From Clostridium estertheticum (GTDB taxonomy: Bacteria > Bacillota > Clostridia > Clostridiales > Clostridiaceae), in assembly GCF_026650985.1 (NCBI RefSeq), contig NZ_CP086239.1:1860001-1924000 (forward strand): a stretch of DNA of 64,000 nt. The letters are read 5' to 3'. Shown here piece by piece: positions 36,184 to 43,843 of the stretch; within the stretch, counting starts at the first letter, position 1, and the number at the start of each line of letters is the position of its first letter. The notes beneath the pieces were generated by a model. It did no database searches. It saw only the letters and a program-made list of their open reading frames with translations, and was not told where the DNA came from. A program made the position numbers and the translations under genes.

Positions 36184-36206
36184 AACTACTATAATGTATA
36201 GTAGTT
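36184..36206. promoter_or_regulatory. PadR operator 2: 10-bp dyad with 3-bp spacer
   Basis: AACTACTATA-ATG-TATAGTAGTT is a perfect inverted repeat upstream of the exporter. It shares ACTATA-N3-TATAGT and the spacing with operator 1. Confidence 0.65.
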
Positions 36207-36253
36207 TATTATATACTGATATATATTACATTATTATTTAGGAGGTTTGTCTT

Positions 36254-37909
36254 ATGAACAAAAAATATCAAATCATTTCTTTTGTAGCCATTATTTTGGG
36301 GTTTTTTATGGCATTATTAGATACAACTGTAGTAAATATCACTTTGCCTAAAATGACCGAATACTTTAATACTACTATGGCTCATATTTCTTGGGTAGTA
36401 AATGCCTATAATCTAGCCTTTGCAGCTATTATACTAACTGCTTCGAGACTTTCAGATCAATTTGGCAGAAAAAAACTGTTTATTACAGGAGTATTTTTAT
36501 TTACCATCTCTTCACTACTAGCGGGTATTTCAAATTCCCTTGGAGTACTTATATTTTTTAGAGCACTTCAAGGGTTATCCGCAGCTTTTGTTGTGCCTGT
36601 TGCAATGCCTCTTTCTGCTGAAATATTTCCACCAGAAAAAAGAGGAACTATTATGGCTCTTTGGGGAGCTTTTGCCGGTCTTGCTGCTGCAAGTGGACCA
36701 ACGCTTGGTGGTATATTAACTACATGTTTTAATTGGAGATATATTTTTTTTATTAATGTCCCTATAGGTTGTATTTGTATAATACTAACTATGAAATTCA
36801 TAAAGGAATCTTATGATCCAACTGCAAGTAAAAATATAGACTTTGGTGGAATTTTGACAATCTCCACTGCTATGTTTTGCTTAACTTTCGCATTAATAAA
36901 GGCTAATGAAAAAGGCTGGACTTCACTCTTTATACTTTCCCTCTTTGCCGCTTTTGCTATATCCCTTATACTATTTGTCATTATCGAACTAAAAGTTAAG
37001 GATCCGATGCTCCCACTTAGTTTATTTAAATCCGTACAATTTACAAACGGCTCAATTTCTCTATTCCTACTCGGACTTGGTATGATGTCTGGTTCCTATT
37101 TGCTAGCTTTTTTCCTAATTCAGGTTAAAGGATTAAATCAACTGTCAGCAGGACTTATTATTTCAACTATGTCCTTAAGTTCAATGTTTTTTTCAATATT
37201 AGCTGCTATTTTGACAAAAAAATTAGGTAGCAGATTTCTTAGTGCATTTGGTATTTTTTTGCTGTGTGCCTCATGCTACTTAAATAGTTCTCTTACTCAA
37301 AATTCTTCAAATACAGATATTATTTTAAGATTAATTGTTGCTGGTGCTGGTACGGGTCTTAGTATGGCAACACTAATAGGTTCTATAATTGCTAACGTTC
37401 CTGTAGATAAAATAGGAATAGCTTCTGGAATAAGTAACATGACAAGAACACTTGGAACTGTACTTGGAGTTGCCTTATTTTTAACTATATTTACATCAAA
37501 TATGACTACCCAGATATCTGATGCTAAAGACTCTGCTGTGCAAACAATAAAGAATGACACTGTATTTGATAATAAAACCAAGCTGCAGATGATTTCTTCT
37601 ATCAAAGCAGGCAGTGATAAAAGCGTTAGTCTTTCAGAAATATTAAACACAATTGATAAAAAAGAAACTGCTGTACTAGCTTCTTCTCCAGCGATGGCTG
37701 AAAATAAAATCAAAGAAAGTTTTGAATCTCAAAAGAAAGAAACAAAAAAAATAGTACCTACTATTCAAGATACCTTTTTGACCTATACTGTTAAAGCTTT
37801 TAGTTTTACATTTAAAATGAGCGCTGTAATTCTTTTACCAGGTATACTTTTTGCATTATTCAGTGACAAAAAGAGATATCCTAATATAAAAAATAAGCAG
37901 GTTGTTTAA
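36254..37909 (+). CDS. MFS multidrug exporter, DHA2 (EmrB/QacA) family, 14 TM
   Basis: A 551-residue proton-driven drug exporter. It begins 'FVAIILGFFMALLDTTVVNITLPKM', the EmrB/QacA motif D1 form. Motif A is 'RLSDQFGRKKLF' and motif C 'WGAFAGLAAASGPTLGG'. About 14 hydrophobic helices are visible, with a long loop near 425-505 rich in Lys/Ser before the last helix. AGGAGG precedes the ATG. The PadR gene and shared operator suggest induction by the exported compound. It ends before the hairpin at 38018. Confidence 0.93.
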   Translation: MNKKYQIISFVAIILGFFMALLDTTVVNITLPKMTEYFNTTMAHISWVVNAYNLAFAAIILTASRLSDQFGRKKLFITGVFLFTISSLLAGISNSLGVLIFFRALQGLSAAFVVPVAMPLSAEIFPPEKRGTIMALWGAFAGLAAASGPTLGGILTTCFNWRYIFFINVPIGCICIILTMKFIKESYDPTASKNIDFGGILTISTAMFCLTFALIKANEKGWTSLFILSLFAAFAISLILFVIIELKVKDPMLPLSLFKSVQFTNGSISLFLLGLGMMSGSYLLAFFLIQVKGLNQLSAGLIISTMSLSSMFFSILAAILTKKLGSRFLSAFGIFLLCASCYLNSSLTQNSSNTDIILRLIVAGAGTGLSMATLIGSIIANVPVDKIGIASGISNMTRTLGTVLGVALFLTIFTSNMTTQISDAKDSAVQTIKNDTVFDNKTKLQMISSIKAGSDKSVSLSEILNTIDKKETAVLASSPAMAENKIKESFESQKKETKKIVPTIQDTFLTYTVKAFSFTFKMSAVILLPGILFALFSDKKRYPNIKNKQVV

Positions 37910-38017
37910 AACACAAACAATGCTTCGAGGATAGTACTAAGGCATTATTTCAAGAAAATAAAAGAACAATAAAAGTTATTTAACAAAGTATAATACTCCC
38001 CCTTCCCCCCCAGTGGC

Positions 38018-38050
38018 AACAGGTCCTACTGCATTGCAGTAGGACCTGTT
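38018..38050. terminator. Terminator after the exporter
   Basis: AACAGGTCCTACTGC-ATT-GCAGTAGGACCTGTT, a perfect 15-bp stem followed by TTTTTG. Confidence 0.8.
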
Positions 38051-38063
38051 TTTGTTATGTACT

Positions 38064-38258
38064 AATATAAAATCAGTTTCCCCAACATATGGTGAAGCAA
38101 AGCTATTTTGCCCTTGCACAACATTTAGACTATTATCTACACTTATATTTTCTAGAAGACAATCAATGTTAGCTGGAATATTACAAACTAACCAGTGTAT
38201 CCAAGTGAAATCACAAAGTGGAATAGCCTCATGATCTAAAAAAGTAAAAACTTTTTTT
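38064..38258 (-). pseudogene. PEBP (YbhB/YbcL, Raf-kinase-inhibitor-like) fragment
   Basis: The minus strand reads 'FTFLDHEAIPLCDFTWIHWLVCNIP' and 'NSLNVVQGQNSFASPYVGETD'. This is the conserved ligand-pocket core of bacterial PEBP proteins (DxxAxP, HWLV-x-NIP, VQGxNS). Both ends are missing and no start or ribosome site remains. Confidence 0.8.
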
Positions 38259-38392
38259 AGAATTATTTACTCAATTTATTAAAAATGAGCAAAATTAACA
38301 TGGCAAGGTGAAAATTATCAAGATATATAAACTATATATATCTTAAACAACCCACACCCCGAAGCTAAAACGTTTTTTTCAAGGTGTGTAGA

Positions 38393-38761
38393 CTATAAAT
38401 GCACCAAGGGTCCTGCCCCATTATAATAATTAATTTTGTCATTTAATTTCTCGAGATGTTCATTTGATTTTGCAATTTTTTCTTTAAGCGAGGTTCTATG
38501 TTTTATCAGCATTTCCATCCTTTCATTCATAGTAGAATCACCTAAAGCACGCAGCTTGGCATATTTTTGAATTTCCTTGATAGGCATTTGTGTATCTTTT
38601 AATCGTTTTATAAATTGCATCCAACTCACGTCAGTTTCACTATAACAACGCCTACCATTTTGTTTGCGATTTGGAATAATTAAATCTTCTTTCTCGTAAT
38701 AGCGTAATGTGTATATGCTTATCTGAGTAAGATTTGAAAATTCCCCTATTGAATAATCCAT
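38393..38761 (-). CDS. MerR-family transcriptional regulator
   Basis: A 122-residue regulator with the MerR winged helix ('YSIGEFSNLTQISIYTLRYYEKEDLI', 'CYSETDVSWMQFIKRLKDTQMPIKEI') and a dimerisation coiled coil ('HRTSLKEKIAKSNEHLEKLNDKINYY'). The C-terminal effector part is minimal, as in small HTH_MerR aldehyde- or redox-sensing members. It is divergent from the SDR gene, with a classic MerR-type promoter between. Its last 17 codons are duplicated as a fragment at 54799. Confidence 0.9.
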   Translation of the reverse strand: MDYSIGEFSNLTQISIYTLRYYEKEDLIIPNRKQNGRRCYSETDVSWMQFIKRLKDTQMPIKEIQKYAKLRALGDSTMNERMEMLIKHRTSLKEKIAKSNEHLEKLNDKINYYNGAGPLVHL

Positions 38762-38783
38762 CTTATAAATCTCCTTTTAATAT

Positions 38784-38814
38784 TTGACATAGAGTTAACT
38801 CTACATTATATAAT
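38784..38814 (+). promoter_or_regulatory. MerR-type promoter with 19-bp spacer and operator dyad
   Basis: TTGACA (38784-38789), a 19-bp spacer, and TATAAT (38809-38814). The spacer holds the 14-bp palindrome TAGAGTTAACTCTA (38790-38803). A long spacer with a central dyad is the hallmark of MerR-activated promoters. It drives the SDR gene. Confidence 0.8.
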
Positions 38815-38847
38815 GAAAATAGTACCATATTAAAGGAGGTTTTTCAA

Positions 38848-39639
38848 ATGAAACAAGATAAAAAATACACAGTTATTACAGGCGCAAGCTCAGGCATAGG
38901 ATATGAAACTGCAAAGGCATTTGCAAAACGTGGTAAGAATTTAGTTATTGTTGCCCGTAACAAAGGTAATTTGGAAAAATTAAAAACGGAGATTTTAAAT
39001 GATAATTCATCATTAAATGTCATAGTTAAGGACACTGATTTATCTATTATTAAAAATGTTTATCAATTGTATCAAGACCTAAAACCATATCAGCTTGAAA
39101 CATGGATAAACAATGCTGGTTTTGGTGATTATGATAGTGTCGCTAATCAAAATTTAGAAAAGATAGAAACTATGTTACGACTTAATGTGGAAGCGTTGGT
39201 CATTCTATCTTCACTATTTGTACGTGATTATCAAAATATTGAGGGTTCAAAGCTTATAAATGTTTCATCTGCTGGTGGGTATATTATTGTACCAACTGCT
39301 GTTACTTATTGTGCAAGCAAATTTTTTGTAAGTACATTTACTGAGGGCCTAGCAAGAGAATTGGAAGCATCTAATGCTAAATTACAAGCGAAAGTATTAG
39401 CACCTGCAGCTACAAGAACAAATTTCGGAAACGTAGCTAATAATATAGAAGCGTATGATTATGATAAGTCTTTTGGTACTTATCATACTAGTAAAGAAAT
39501 GGCTGATTTTTTACTTCAATTACATGATAGTAGTGAGGTGGTTGGAGCAATAAGTAGAGAATCTTTTGAATTTGAGTTATTACCTCCATTATTTAATTAT
39601 GCAGGAAATCCAAAACATAATCAAAGTGTTATATTATAA
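38848..39639 (+). CDS. Short-chain dehydrogenase/reductase
   Basis: A 263-residue classical SDR. The cofactor motif is 'TGASSGIGYETAKAFAKRG' (TGxxxGxG), with 'NNAGFGDY' (NNAG) and the catalytic 'NVSSAGGYIIVPTAVTYCASKFF' giving Ser, Tyr-x3-Lys. It should oxidise or reduce an alcohol/carbonyl with NADP(H). AAAGGAGG precedes the ATG. The MerR-type promoter suggests induction by a stress or aldehyde signal. Substrate unknown. Confidence 0.92.
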   Translation: MKQDKKYTVITGASSGIGYETAKAFAKRGKNLVIVARNKGNLEKLKTEILNDNSSLNVIVKDTDLSIIKNVYQLYQDLKPYQLETWINNAGFGDYDSVANQNLEKIETMLRLNVEALVILSSLFVRDYQNIEGSKLINVSSAGGYIIVPTAVTYCASKFFVSTFTEGLARELEASNAKLQAKVLAPAATRTNFGNVANNIEAYDYDKSFGTYHTSKEMADFLLQLHDSSEVVGAISRESFEFELLPPLFNYAGNPKHNQSVIL

Positions 39640-39864
39640 AAGTCGATGTAATAAAACAATAAACTTTGCACTCGAGGTATTGTAAAATTTTAACAAAGAT
39701 GTATAATTAACATGTATAGTAATCCATATCATTATAATAATTTAAGTAAACCTTAAAGAGGAAATGTTAATGATAATATGGAGGGTTTTTTTAAGACCAT
39801 AGTTTGCAGCTGTAATATAAACAAATTGTTTCGGTTGATTTCTTGTTGACAAAAGCATACCTTG

Positions 39865-39952
39865 CTAAGGTAGCGATAGCATTGGTCATGCTTCGCTACC
39901 TTAGTTCTTTTAAAAATTTAATTGACGATACATCTGACCAATGTATCGTCAA
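39865..39952 (+). promoter_or_regulatory. Two successive strong hairpins in the leader of the next gene
   Basis: First, CTAAGGTAGCGA...TCGCTACCTTAG (39865-39904, about 16 bp with one mismatch) followed by TTCTTTT. Second, TTGACGATACAT-N7-ATGTATCGTCAA (39922-39952), a perfect 12-bp stem. They lie between a TTGACA-like box (39846) and the gene at 39981, so they may form a conditional terminator or mRNA-stabilising structure. The rest of 39640-39864 is empty. Confidence 0.5.
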
Positions 39953-39980
39953 AAAATATTTAAGAGAAGGAGTGTATATT

Positions 39981-40244
39981 ATGTCAACAAGAAAATCAAA
40001 TTCAAAACCGAAAACAAAAACAAAAACAAAAACAAATGAATTAATGTTGTTAGAAGCAAAAGAAAACCACAAGTTTATTATTGATTTTATTGATAATAGA
40101 CACTTTCTTCCTTTTTTAAATATAGTGCTTTCTACCGTAGTCATAGGGATTATAGCAGGCATTTGTATTTACAAGGGCCAACTTGCAAATACAGCAATAT
40201 TAGTTAGTGATATGCTAATGAAATTGTTTGTTGGCAGAAAGTAA
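39981..40244 (+). CDS. Small membrane protein with Lys-Thr repeats, unknown
   Basis: An 87-residue protein starting 'MSTRKSNSKPKTKTKTKTN', where the KT dipeptides come from a tandem AAAACA repeat. It then has a helix, 'NRHFLPFLNIVLSTVVIGIIAGICI' and an amphipathic tail 'AILVSDMLMKLFVGRK'. GAGAAGGAG supports the ATG at 39981; a longer frame from 39843 passes through the hairpins and is unlikely. One membrane helix is clear. Not recognised. Confidence 0.65.
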   Translation: MSTRKSNSKPKTKTKTKTNELMLLEAKENHKFIIDFIDNRHFLPFLNIVLSTVVIGIIAGICIYKGQLANTAILVSDMLMKLFVGRK

Positions 40245-40253
40245 CCATGTTAG

Positions 40254-40284
40254 ATAAGAGAGATTTTATACACCTCTCTTATCT
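40254..40284 (+). terminator. Terminator after the small membrane protein gene
   Basis: GATAAGAGAG and CCTCTCTTATC pair over a short AT loop, followed by TTTT. Confidence 0.65.
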
Positions 40285-40348
40285 TTTGGTATATTTGTTT
40301 ATTTGCATATTATTTATTGTAATTTTCAAATGAAACACTTTAAAAATT

Positions 40349-40417
40349 ACATATTGAATATTGATTCCGGCATATGCTTGTTTTTACCGGTATGTCGGCT
40401 GTACCCGATGGGTATTC
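40349..40417. repeat. Second dispersed repeat family, copy 1
   Basis: 'ACATATTGAATATTGATTCC' to 'GTACCCGATGGGTATTC' aligns with 45742-45811 at roughly three quarters identity over about 70 bp. Confidence 0.6.
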
Positions 40418-40714
40418 CATAAATTAATAGCATTGGTAACCGTTATGTTCTATGTCTCAGCCAAACTTTCTTAATAGATATTATTTTATGTTAAATGTAA
40501 TAATTATATTCTTCTATTGGTAGTGTTGAGCCTCGTACTTTAGTATTTTTTTGACAGTACATAAATTTTCATATAATTTATAGTATGCAGAAACAACAAA
40601 AATGTAACTAATGTATTAAAAGATTTATTAATACACTAGGTAAATATAGTTCATATCCTTAATTAGTTACCTTATAAGTTTAATAAGTATTATGGTAGAT
40701 GGAAAGATAAAAAA

Positions 40715-40895
40715 GTAACAGTATTACTTGAAGGCAGTAAGGAATCTGAATTATTACCTTAAATAAAATTTGATAACACACAAGAAGTTATTGTCAAAAC
40801 AAGACAAAGCACTTCATAAGAACTGATTTTGAAGAAAAGTTAATGGAACAGAATATTGACACTTTGATTTTAGGCGGTGTTAAAAAACAGCATAA
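40715..40895 (+). pseudogene. Isochorismatase-family cysteine hydrolase remnant
   Basis: One frame reads 'VTVLLEGSKESELLP', a stop, 'IKFDNTQEVIVKTRQSTS', then a frameshift into 'FIRTDFEEKLMEQNIDTLILGGV'. This matches the central part of isochorismatase-like hydrolases. N-terminal catalytic Asp and the Cys region are missing. The rest of 40285-41168 shows no gene. Confidence 0.7.
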
Positions 40896-41168
40896 ACCGG
40901 TGATATATAAACGCTTATAGTCGTTTTAACTAAAGCCTTTTTTCTTATTGTGCATTTGAATGTATTTTTTATCTGATACATTATAAATATAGTACATTGA
41001 TTATCTAAATCAAAATGGACATTTAAAAGATTTAAATCTTTAAGCAAACCGTATCCGTTCCTAATTTATTACATTTATGGAATGGCATTTTCCTTAGCGT
41101 ATGAACTATCATTTTTGCGTATAGTACCCCTATATAGAATCTGTCTTATTAAAAAAGGAGGACTGTTT

Positions 41169-41552
41169 ATGAAAAAGAATAATTATACAAAAATAGTGAT
41201 ATATATAATATGTTTTGTTGGTGTGTGCGCGCTAACCTATACCTATATTGTAAATCGTGACATAGTGACTACTACTAGGGGTGGACAAATAATCGATAGC
41301 AAAGACACAGCATCAAGAACAGCTAGTGATAGCTATAAATGGCCTTACATGATAAAGTATGAGAATAAAGGTGATGATTACATCGAGATTAAGTTCGGAA
41401 TAGATTCACCATCTAAAATAATGTGTAGCAAAGCAGATTACGCTAATATAATAAGTGGTCATTACTATTATGTGAATTACTCATATAACAAAAAAAATTA
41501 CAAAAACGTTAAACTGTTAGGTATATATGACCATGATCCTAATGCTAGATAA
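41169..41552 (+). CDS. Membrane-anchored small protein, unknown
   Basis: A 127-residue protein with one N-terminal helix ('IVIYIICFVGVCALTYTYIV') and an outside domain with many Tyr/Lys ('WPYMIKYENKGDDYIEIKFGID', 'YYYVNYSYNKKNYKNVKLLGIYDHD'). The ATG at 41169 follows AAAGGAGGAC; the upstream frame has no site. Not recognised. A terminator follows at 41648. Confidence 0.7.
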   Translation: MKKNNYTKIVIYIICFVGVCALTYTYIVNRDIVTTTRGGQIIDSKDTASRTASDSYKWPYMIKYENKGDDYIEIKFGIDSPSKIMCSKADYANIISGHYYYVNYSYNKKNYKNVKLLGIYDHDPNAR

Positions 41553-41647
41553 TTACTTTAACCAATATGCTTACATTTAAATTTTGTGATTTAAACAAAT
41601 AGCGAGTGTTTCTGCATTTGAAAACATTATATTATTTAATATTGATG

Positions 41648-41686
41648 TACCACCTTTGGAAATTATATTCCAAAGGTGGTATTTTT
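41648..41686. terminator. Bidirectional terminator
   Basis: TACCACCTTTGGAA and TTCCAAAGGTGGTA, a perfect 14-bp stem with TTTTT after it, between convergent genes. Confidence 0.8.
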
Positions 41687-41699
41687 AAATGTAAATAGA

Positions 41700-41999
41700 T
41701 TATTTATTATCAACTGTAGTTTCAGATTTTTTATAAGTATCTGCTAATTGCTGAGAAGGTTTGTTATAAGGGGTTGACCATCCGCGATTTACAGCTAGGG
41801 CTGTTAATGCTGAATGGCCACCTATTATGCCATTTAAGCTAGTTGAATATAACGCTCTTAGTTCAGGCGTCGAGCTTGTCAAAGTTGCTGCTAGATATGC
41901 ATCTGCTGCACTTGTTGCAGAACCAATCATATTCCCAGCTATTACTTCATCATTAATATCTGTATTTCCTTTAACAATATTGTTGATTAAAGTCCCCAT
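41700..41999 (-). CDS. Spore coat protein, CotF-like (C-terminal half type)
   Basis: A 99-residue helical protein ('NMIGSATSAADAYLAATLTSSTPELRALYSTSLNGIIGGHSALTALAVNRGWSTPY'). It matches the second half of B. subtilis CotF: four-helix-like, ending with a short 'GWSTPY' segment before a polar tail. CotF-type proteins are spore coat components made in the mother cell. It follows the partner gene by 1 bp, a split arrangement common in clostridia. Exact coat role unknown. Confidence 0.8.
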   Translation of the reverse strand: MGTLINNIVKGNTDINDEVIAGNMIGSATSAADAYLAATLTSSTPELRALYSTSLNGIIGGHSALTALAVNRGWSTPYNKPSQQLADTYKKSETTVDNK

Positions 42000-42000
42000 A

Positions 42001-42219
42001 TTATTTTGTACCTCCTGTAATTGTTACTTGGTTTTCGTTAATAAATTGTTGTACTCCTTTTATTCTTCCTTCCATTGCTAAAACTCCAGTTTCAGCTTGC
42101 TTTTGTAAATCTTCATCGCTTATTAGATTCTTCATTACTTTAGCAACAGCCAAACCGTCTTTTTCCATAGTTAATAAAGATGTAAGTGATAATAATTCTC
42201 CTTCTGATAGTTGTCTCAT
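42001..42219 (-). CDS. Small spore coat-associated protein, CotF N-terminal-like
   Basis: A 72-residue helical protein ('MRQLSEGELLSLTSLLTMEKDGLAVAKVMKNLISDEDLQKQAETG'). It corresponds to the first helix pair of CotF-like proteins and is encoded directly before the CotF-like gene. GGAGGTATAAT precedes the ATG. Probably expressed during sporulation. Confidence 0.75.
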   Translation of the reverse strand: MRQLSEGELLSLTSLLTMEKDGLAVAKVMKNLISDEDLQKQAETGVLAMEGRIKGVQQFINENQVTITGGTK

Positions 42220-42317
42220 ATTATACCTCCGAAATTATAAAATTTTACTACATTATATTATGTGTAATATAAAAGTTATTAACCTATAAATTATATTCAA
42301 AACAAAACTGTTTCCTA

Positions 42318-42527
42318 TTATTCATAAAAATCATGTTCCCCATCAAATGCAATTTCTTCAGTAGGACAATCAGGTGAGTTTAATTCAGTTAAATCCTCTA
42401 TTTTACATTCTTCAAGCTTATCCTTTAAATAATCAATTTCTTCCGCTTGATCATCAATTAGCGCTGACATTTGATTTATTTCATATATGGCATCAGATTT
42501 AAACTCTTTAGCTTTTTTTATATCCAT
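42318..42527 (-). CDS. Small acidic coiled-coil protein, unknown
   Basis: A 69-residue protein with a predicted coiled coil ('EINQMSALIDDQAEEIDYLKDKLEECK') and an acidic tail ('PTEEIAFDGEHDFYE'). An AGAGGAT site lies 11 nt before the ATG. It lies among spore-associated genes on the same strand. Not recognised. Confidence 0.6.
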   Translation of the reverse strand: MDIKKAKEFKSDAIYEINQMSALIDDQAEEIDYLKDKLEECKIEDLTELNSPDCPTEEIAFDGEHDFYE

Positions 42528-42561
42528 AATTTATATTTATCCTCTTAATCTAATAATTATT

Positions 42562-42813
42562 TTATTTTTTACCTGCAGCCCTAATAGCTTCTGAACGTGC
42601 ATTAAATTCTTTTACATCTTCTGGAGTGCTAGAATTAACATTATTAGTCATAGTAGACATATCAGCACTTGGGTCATCCTTGGACGCATAAGATTGTTCA
42701 TTACTTAGCACTTTTACTGAACCAACTTTAAAATCATTTGATTCTTTACTTGACTGTAAAGTAGCACCACTAGTACTACTGCTTACATTAGCTTTTTTAT
42801 TTTTATTATTCAT
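42562..42813 (-). CDS. Small polar protein, unknown (possibly spore-associated)
   Basis: An 83-residue hydrophilic, Ser/Asn/Lys-rich protein starting 'MNNKNKKANVSSSTSGATLQ' and ending 'EFNARSEAIRAAGKK'. No membrane or signal segment. GGAGGGAG supports the ATG at 42813. A dyad TACACTG-N7-CAGTGTA lies just upstream (about 42843-42863). Disordered composition resembles small spore proteins, but no family is recognised. Confidence 0.6.
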   Translation of the reverse strand: MNNKNKKANVSSSTSGATLQSSKESNDFKVGSVKVLSNEQSYASKDDPSADMSTMTNNVNSSTPEDVKEFNARSEAIRAAGKK

Positions 42814-42910
42814 AAGTATTCTCCCTCCAAACATATAAATTACACTGTATTAATCAGTGTATAATATAGCTTACCCATTTCTATAAAATATAATTTAAAA
42901 ATAGTTATTA

Positions 42911-43843
42911 TTATATGGTACAATCTTTAGGCGATTTATCTTCTCTAATACCCTTAAATACAGGTTGCCTTAATCCACCATTTGCAGTTTTCATCATGAA
43001 TTTTACAATACACACAAGTTTAGGCACTAGCCAAACTGCATTATCATTTCCAGAAGGCCATTCATTAAAAGGTTGTGTTCTTAATTGGGGTGTAGCTTTT
43101 ATTAATTGAAAGTCTTCGGTAGATAGACCTAAGGTAACGTGACCTTTGTATACCAATTTCTTATTTGAATATTGACCAAGTACAATACTTATGACACCGC
43201 CATCCTTAAGAATATATCCACATATTACAAAATCATCATCTAATAAGTACTTAATCTTAATCCAATCCTTGGTTTTCTTGTCTAAATAATATTTGCTATC
43301 TTTTTTTTTGGCAACGATGCCCTCTAAATTATTTTGCTTCGCAAGTTGATAAAATTTTATTCCCTGTTCCTCGATATATCGAGAAATAGCAATTCTCTCA
43401 TTTTCCTTGATAACTTTCTCAAGTAATTTTTTTCGTTGCATTAATGGTAAGTCCGTTACTGAGTGATCATCATAGTAGAGAATATCAAATGCTGTAAAAC
43501 TTGCTGGTAATTTCGATGAAGCTAATTGAATTTTAAAGGTGTTTGACATAAGAGACCGCCTTCTAATTTCATAAAAATCAGGAACTCCATCTTTAATAAT
43601 TATCAGCTCACCATCAAGTATACAACGGTGTTTGACCTGTTTGTGTATTTTTGAAAGCTCAGGTACTTTTGCAAGCATCTTCATGTTTCTTTTGTTGCGT
43701 AGCTCTGTAACATCCTTATCTAAATAAGCAATACAACGTTCACCATCTAGTTTTAACTCATAGATATAATCAGGGCTATCAAATGCCTCTTGATTTTCAC
43801 CAATCAACATAGGTTTAATATTTTTATTCTCAAATATATCCAT
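42911..43843 (-). CDS. ligD: ATP-dependent DNA ligase, LigD ligase-domain type
   Basis: A 310-residue ligase that seals double-strand breaks in bacterial NHEJ. Motif I with the adenylated Lys is 'YELKLDGERCIAYLD' (K-x-D-G-x-R). Further motifs are 'LDGELII' (III), 'EGIVAKKK' (IV) and 'DWIKIK' (V), then an OB-fold. It has neither polymerase nor phosphoesterase domains. The gene overlaps the end of the Ku gene by one base, the typical Ku-ligase pair. In Bacillus such pairs are made in the forespore to protect spore DNA. Confidence 0.9.
   Translation of the reverse strand: MDIFENKNIKPMLIGENQEAFDSPDYIYELKLDGERCIAYLDKDVTELRNKRNMKMLAKVPELSKIHKQVKHRCILDGELIIIKDGVPDFYEIRRRSLMSNTFKIQLASSKLPASFTAFDILYYDDHSVTDLPLMQRKKLLEKVIKENERIAISRYIEEQGIKFYQLAKQNNLEGIVAKKKDSKYYLDKKTKDWIKIKYLLDDDFVICGYILKDGGVISIVLGQYSNKKLVYKGHVTLGLSTEDFQLIKATPQLRTQPFNEWPSGNDNAVWLVPKLVCIVKFMMKTANGGLRQPVFKGIREDKSPKDCTI

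Noticed and set aside
37297-37713. 138-codon minus-strand frame inside the exporter gene
   Set aside because: Complement of membrane helices; typical spurious frame.
38052-38234. 60-codon plus-strand frame
   Set aside because: The minus strand encodes a clear PEBP fragment here, so the plus frame is a shadow.
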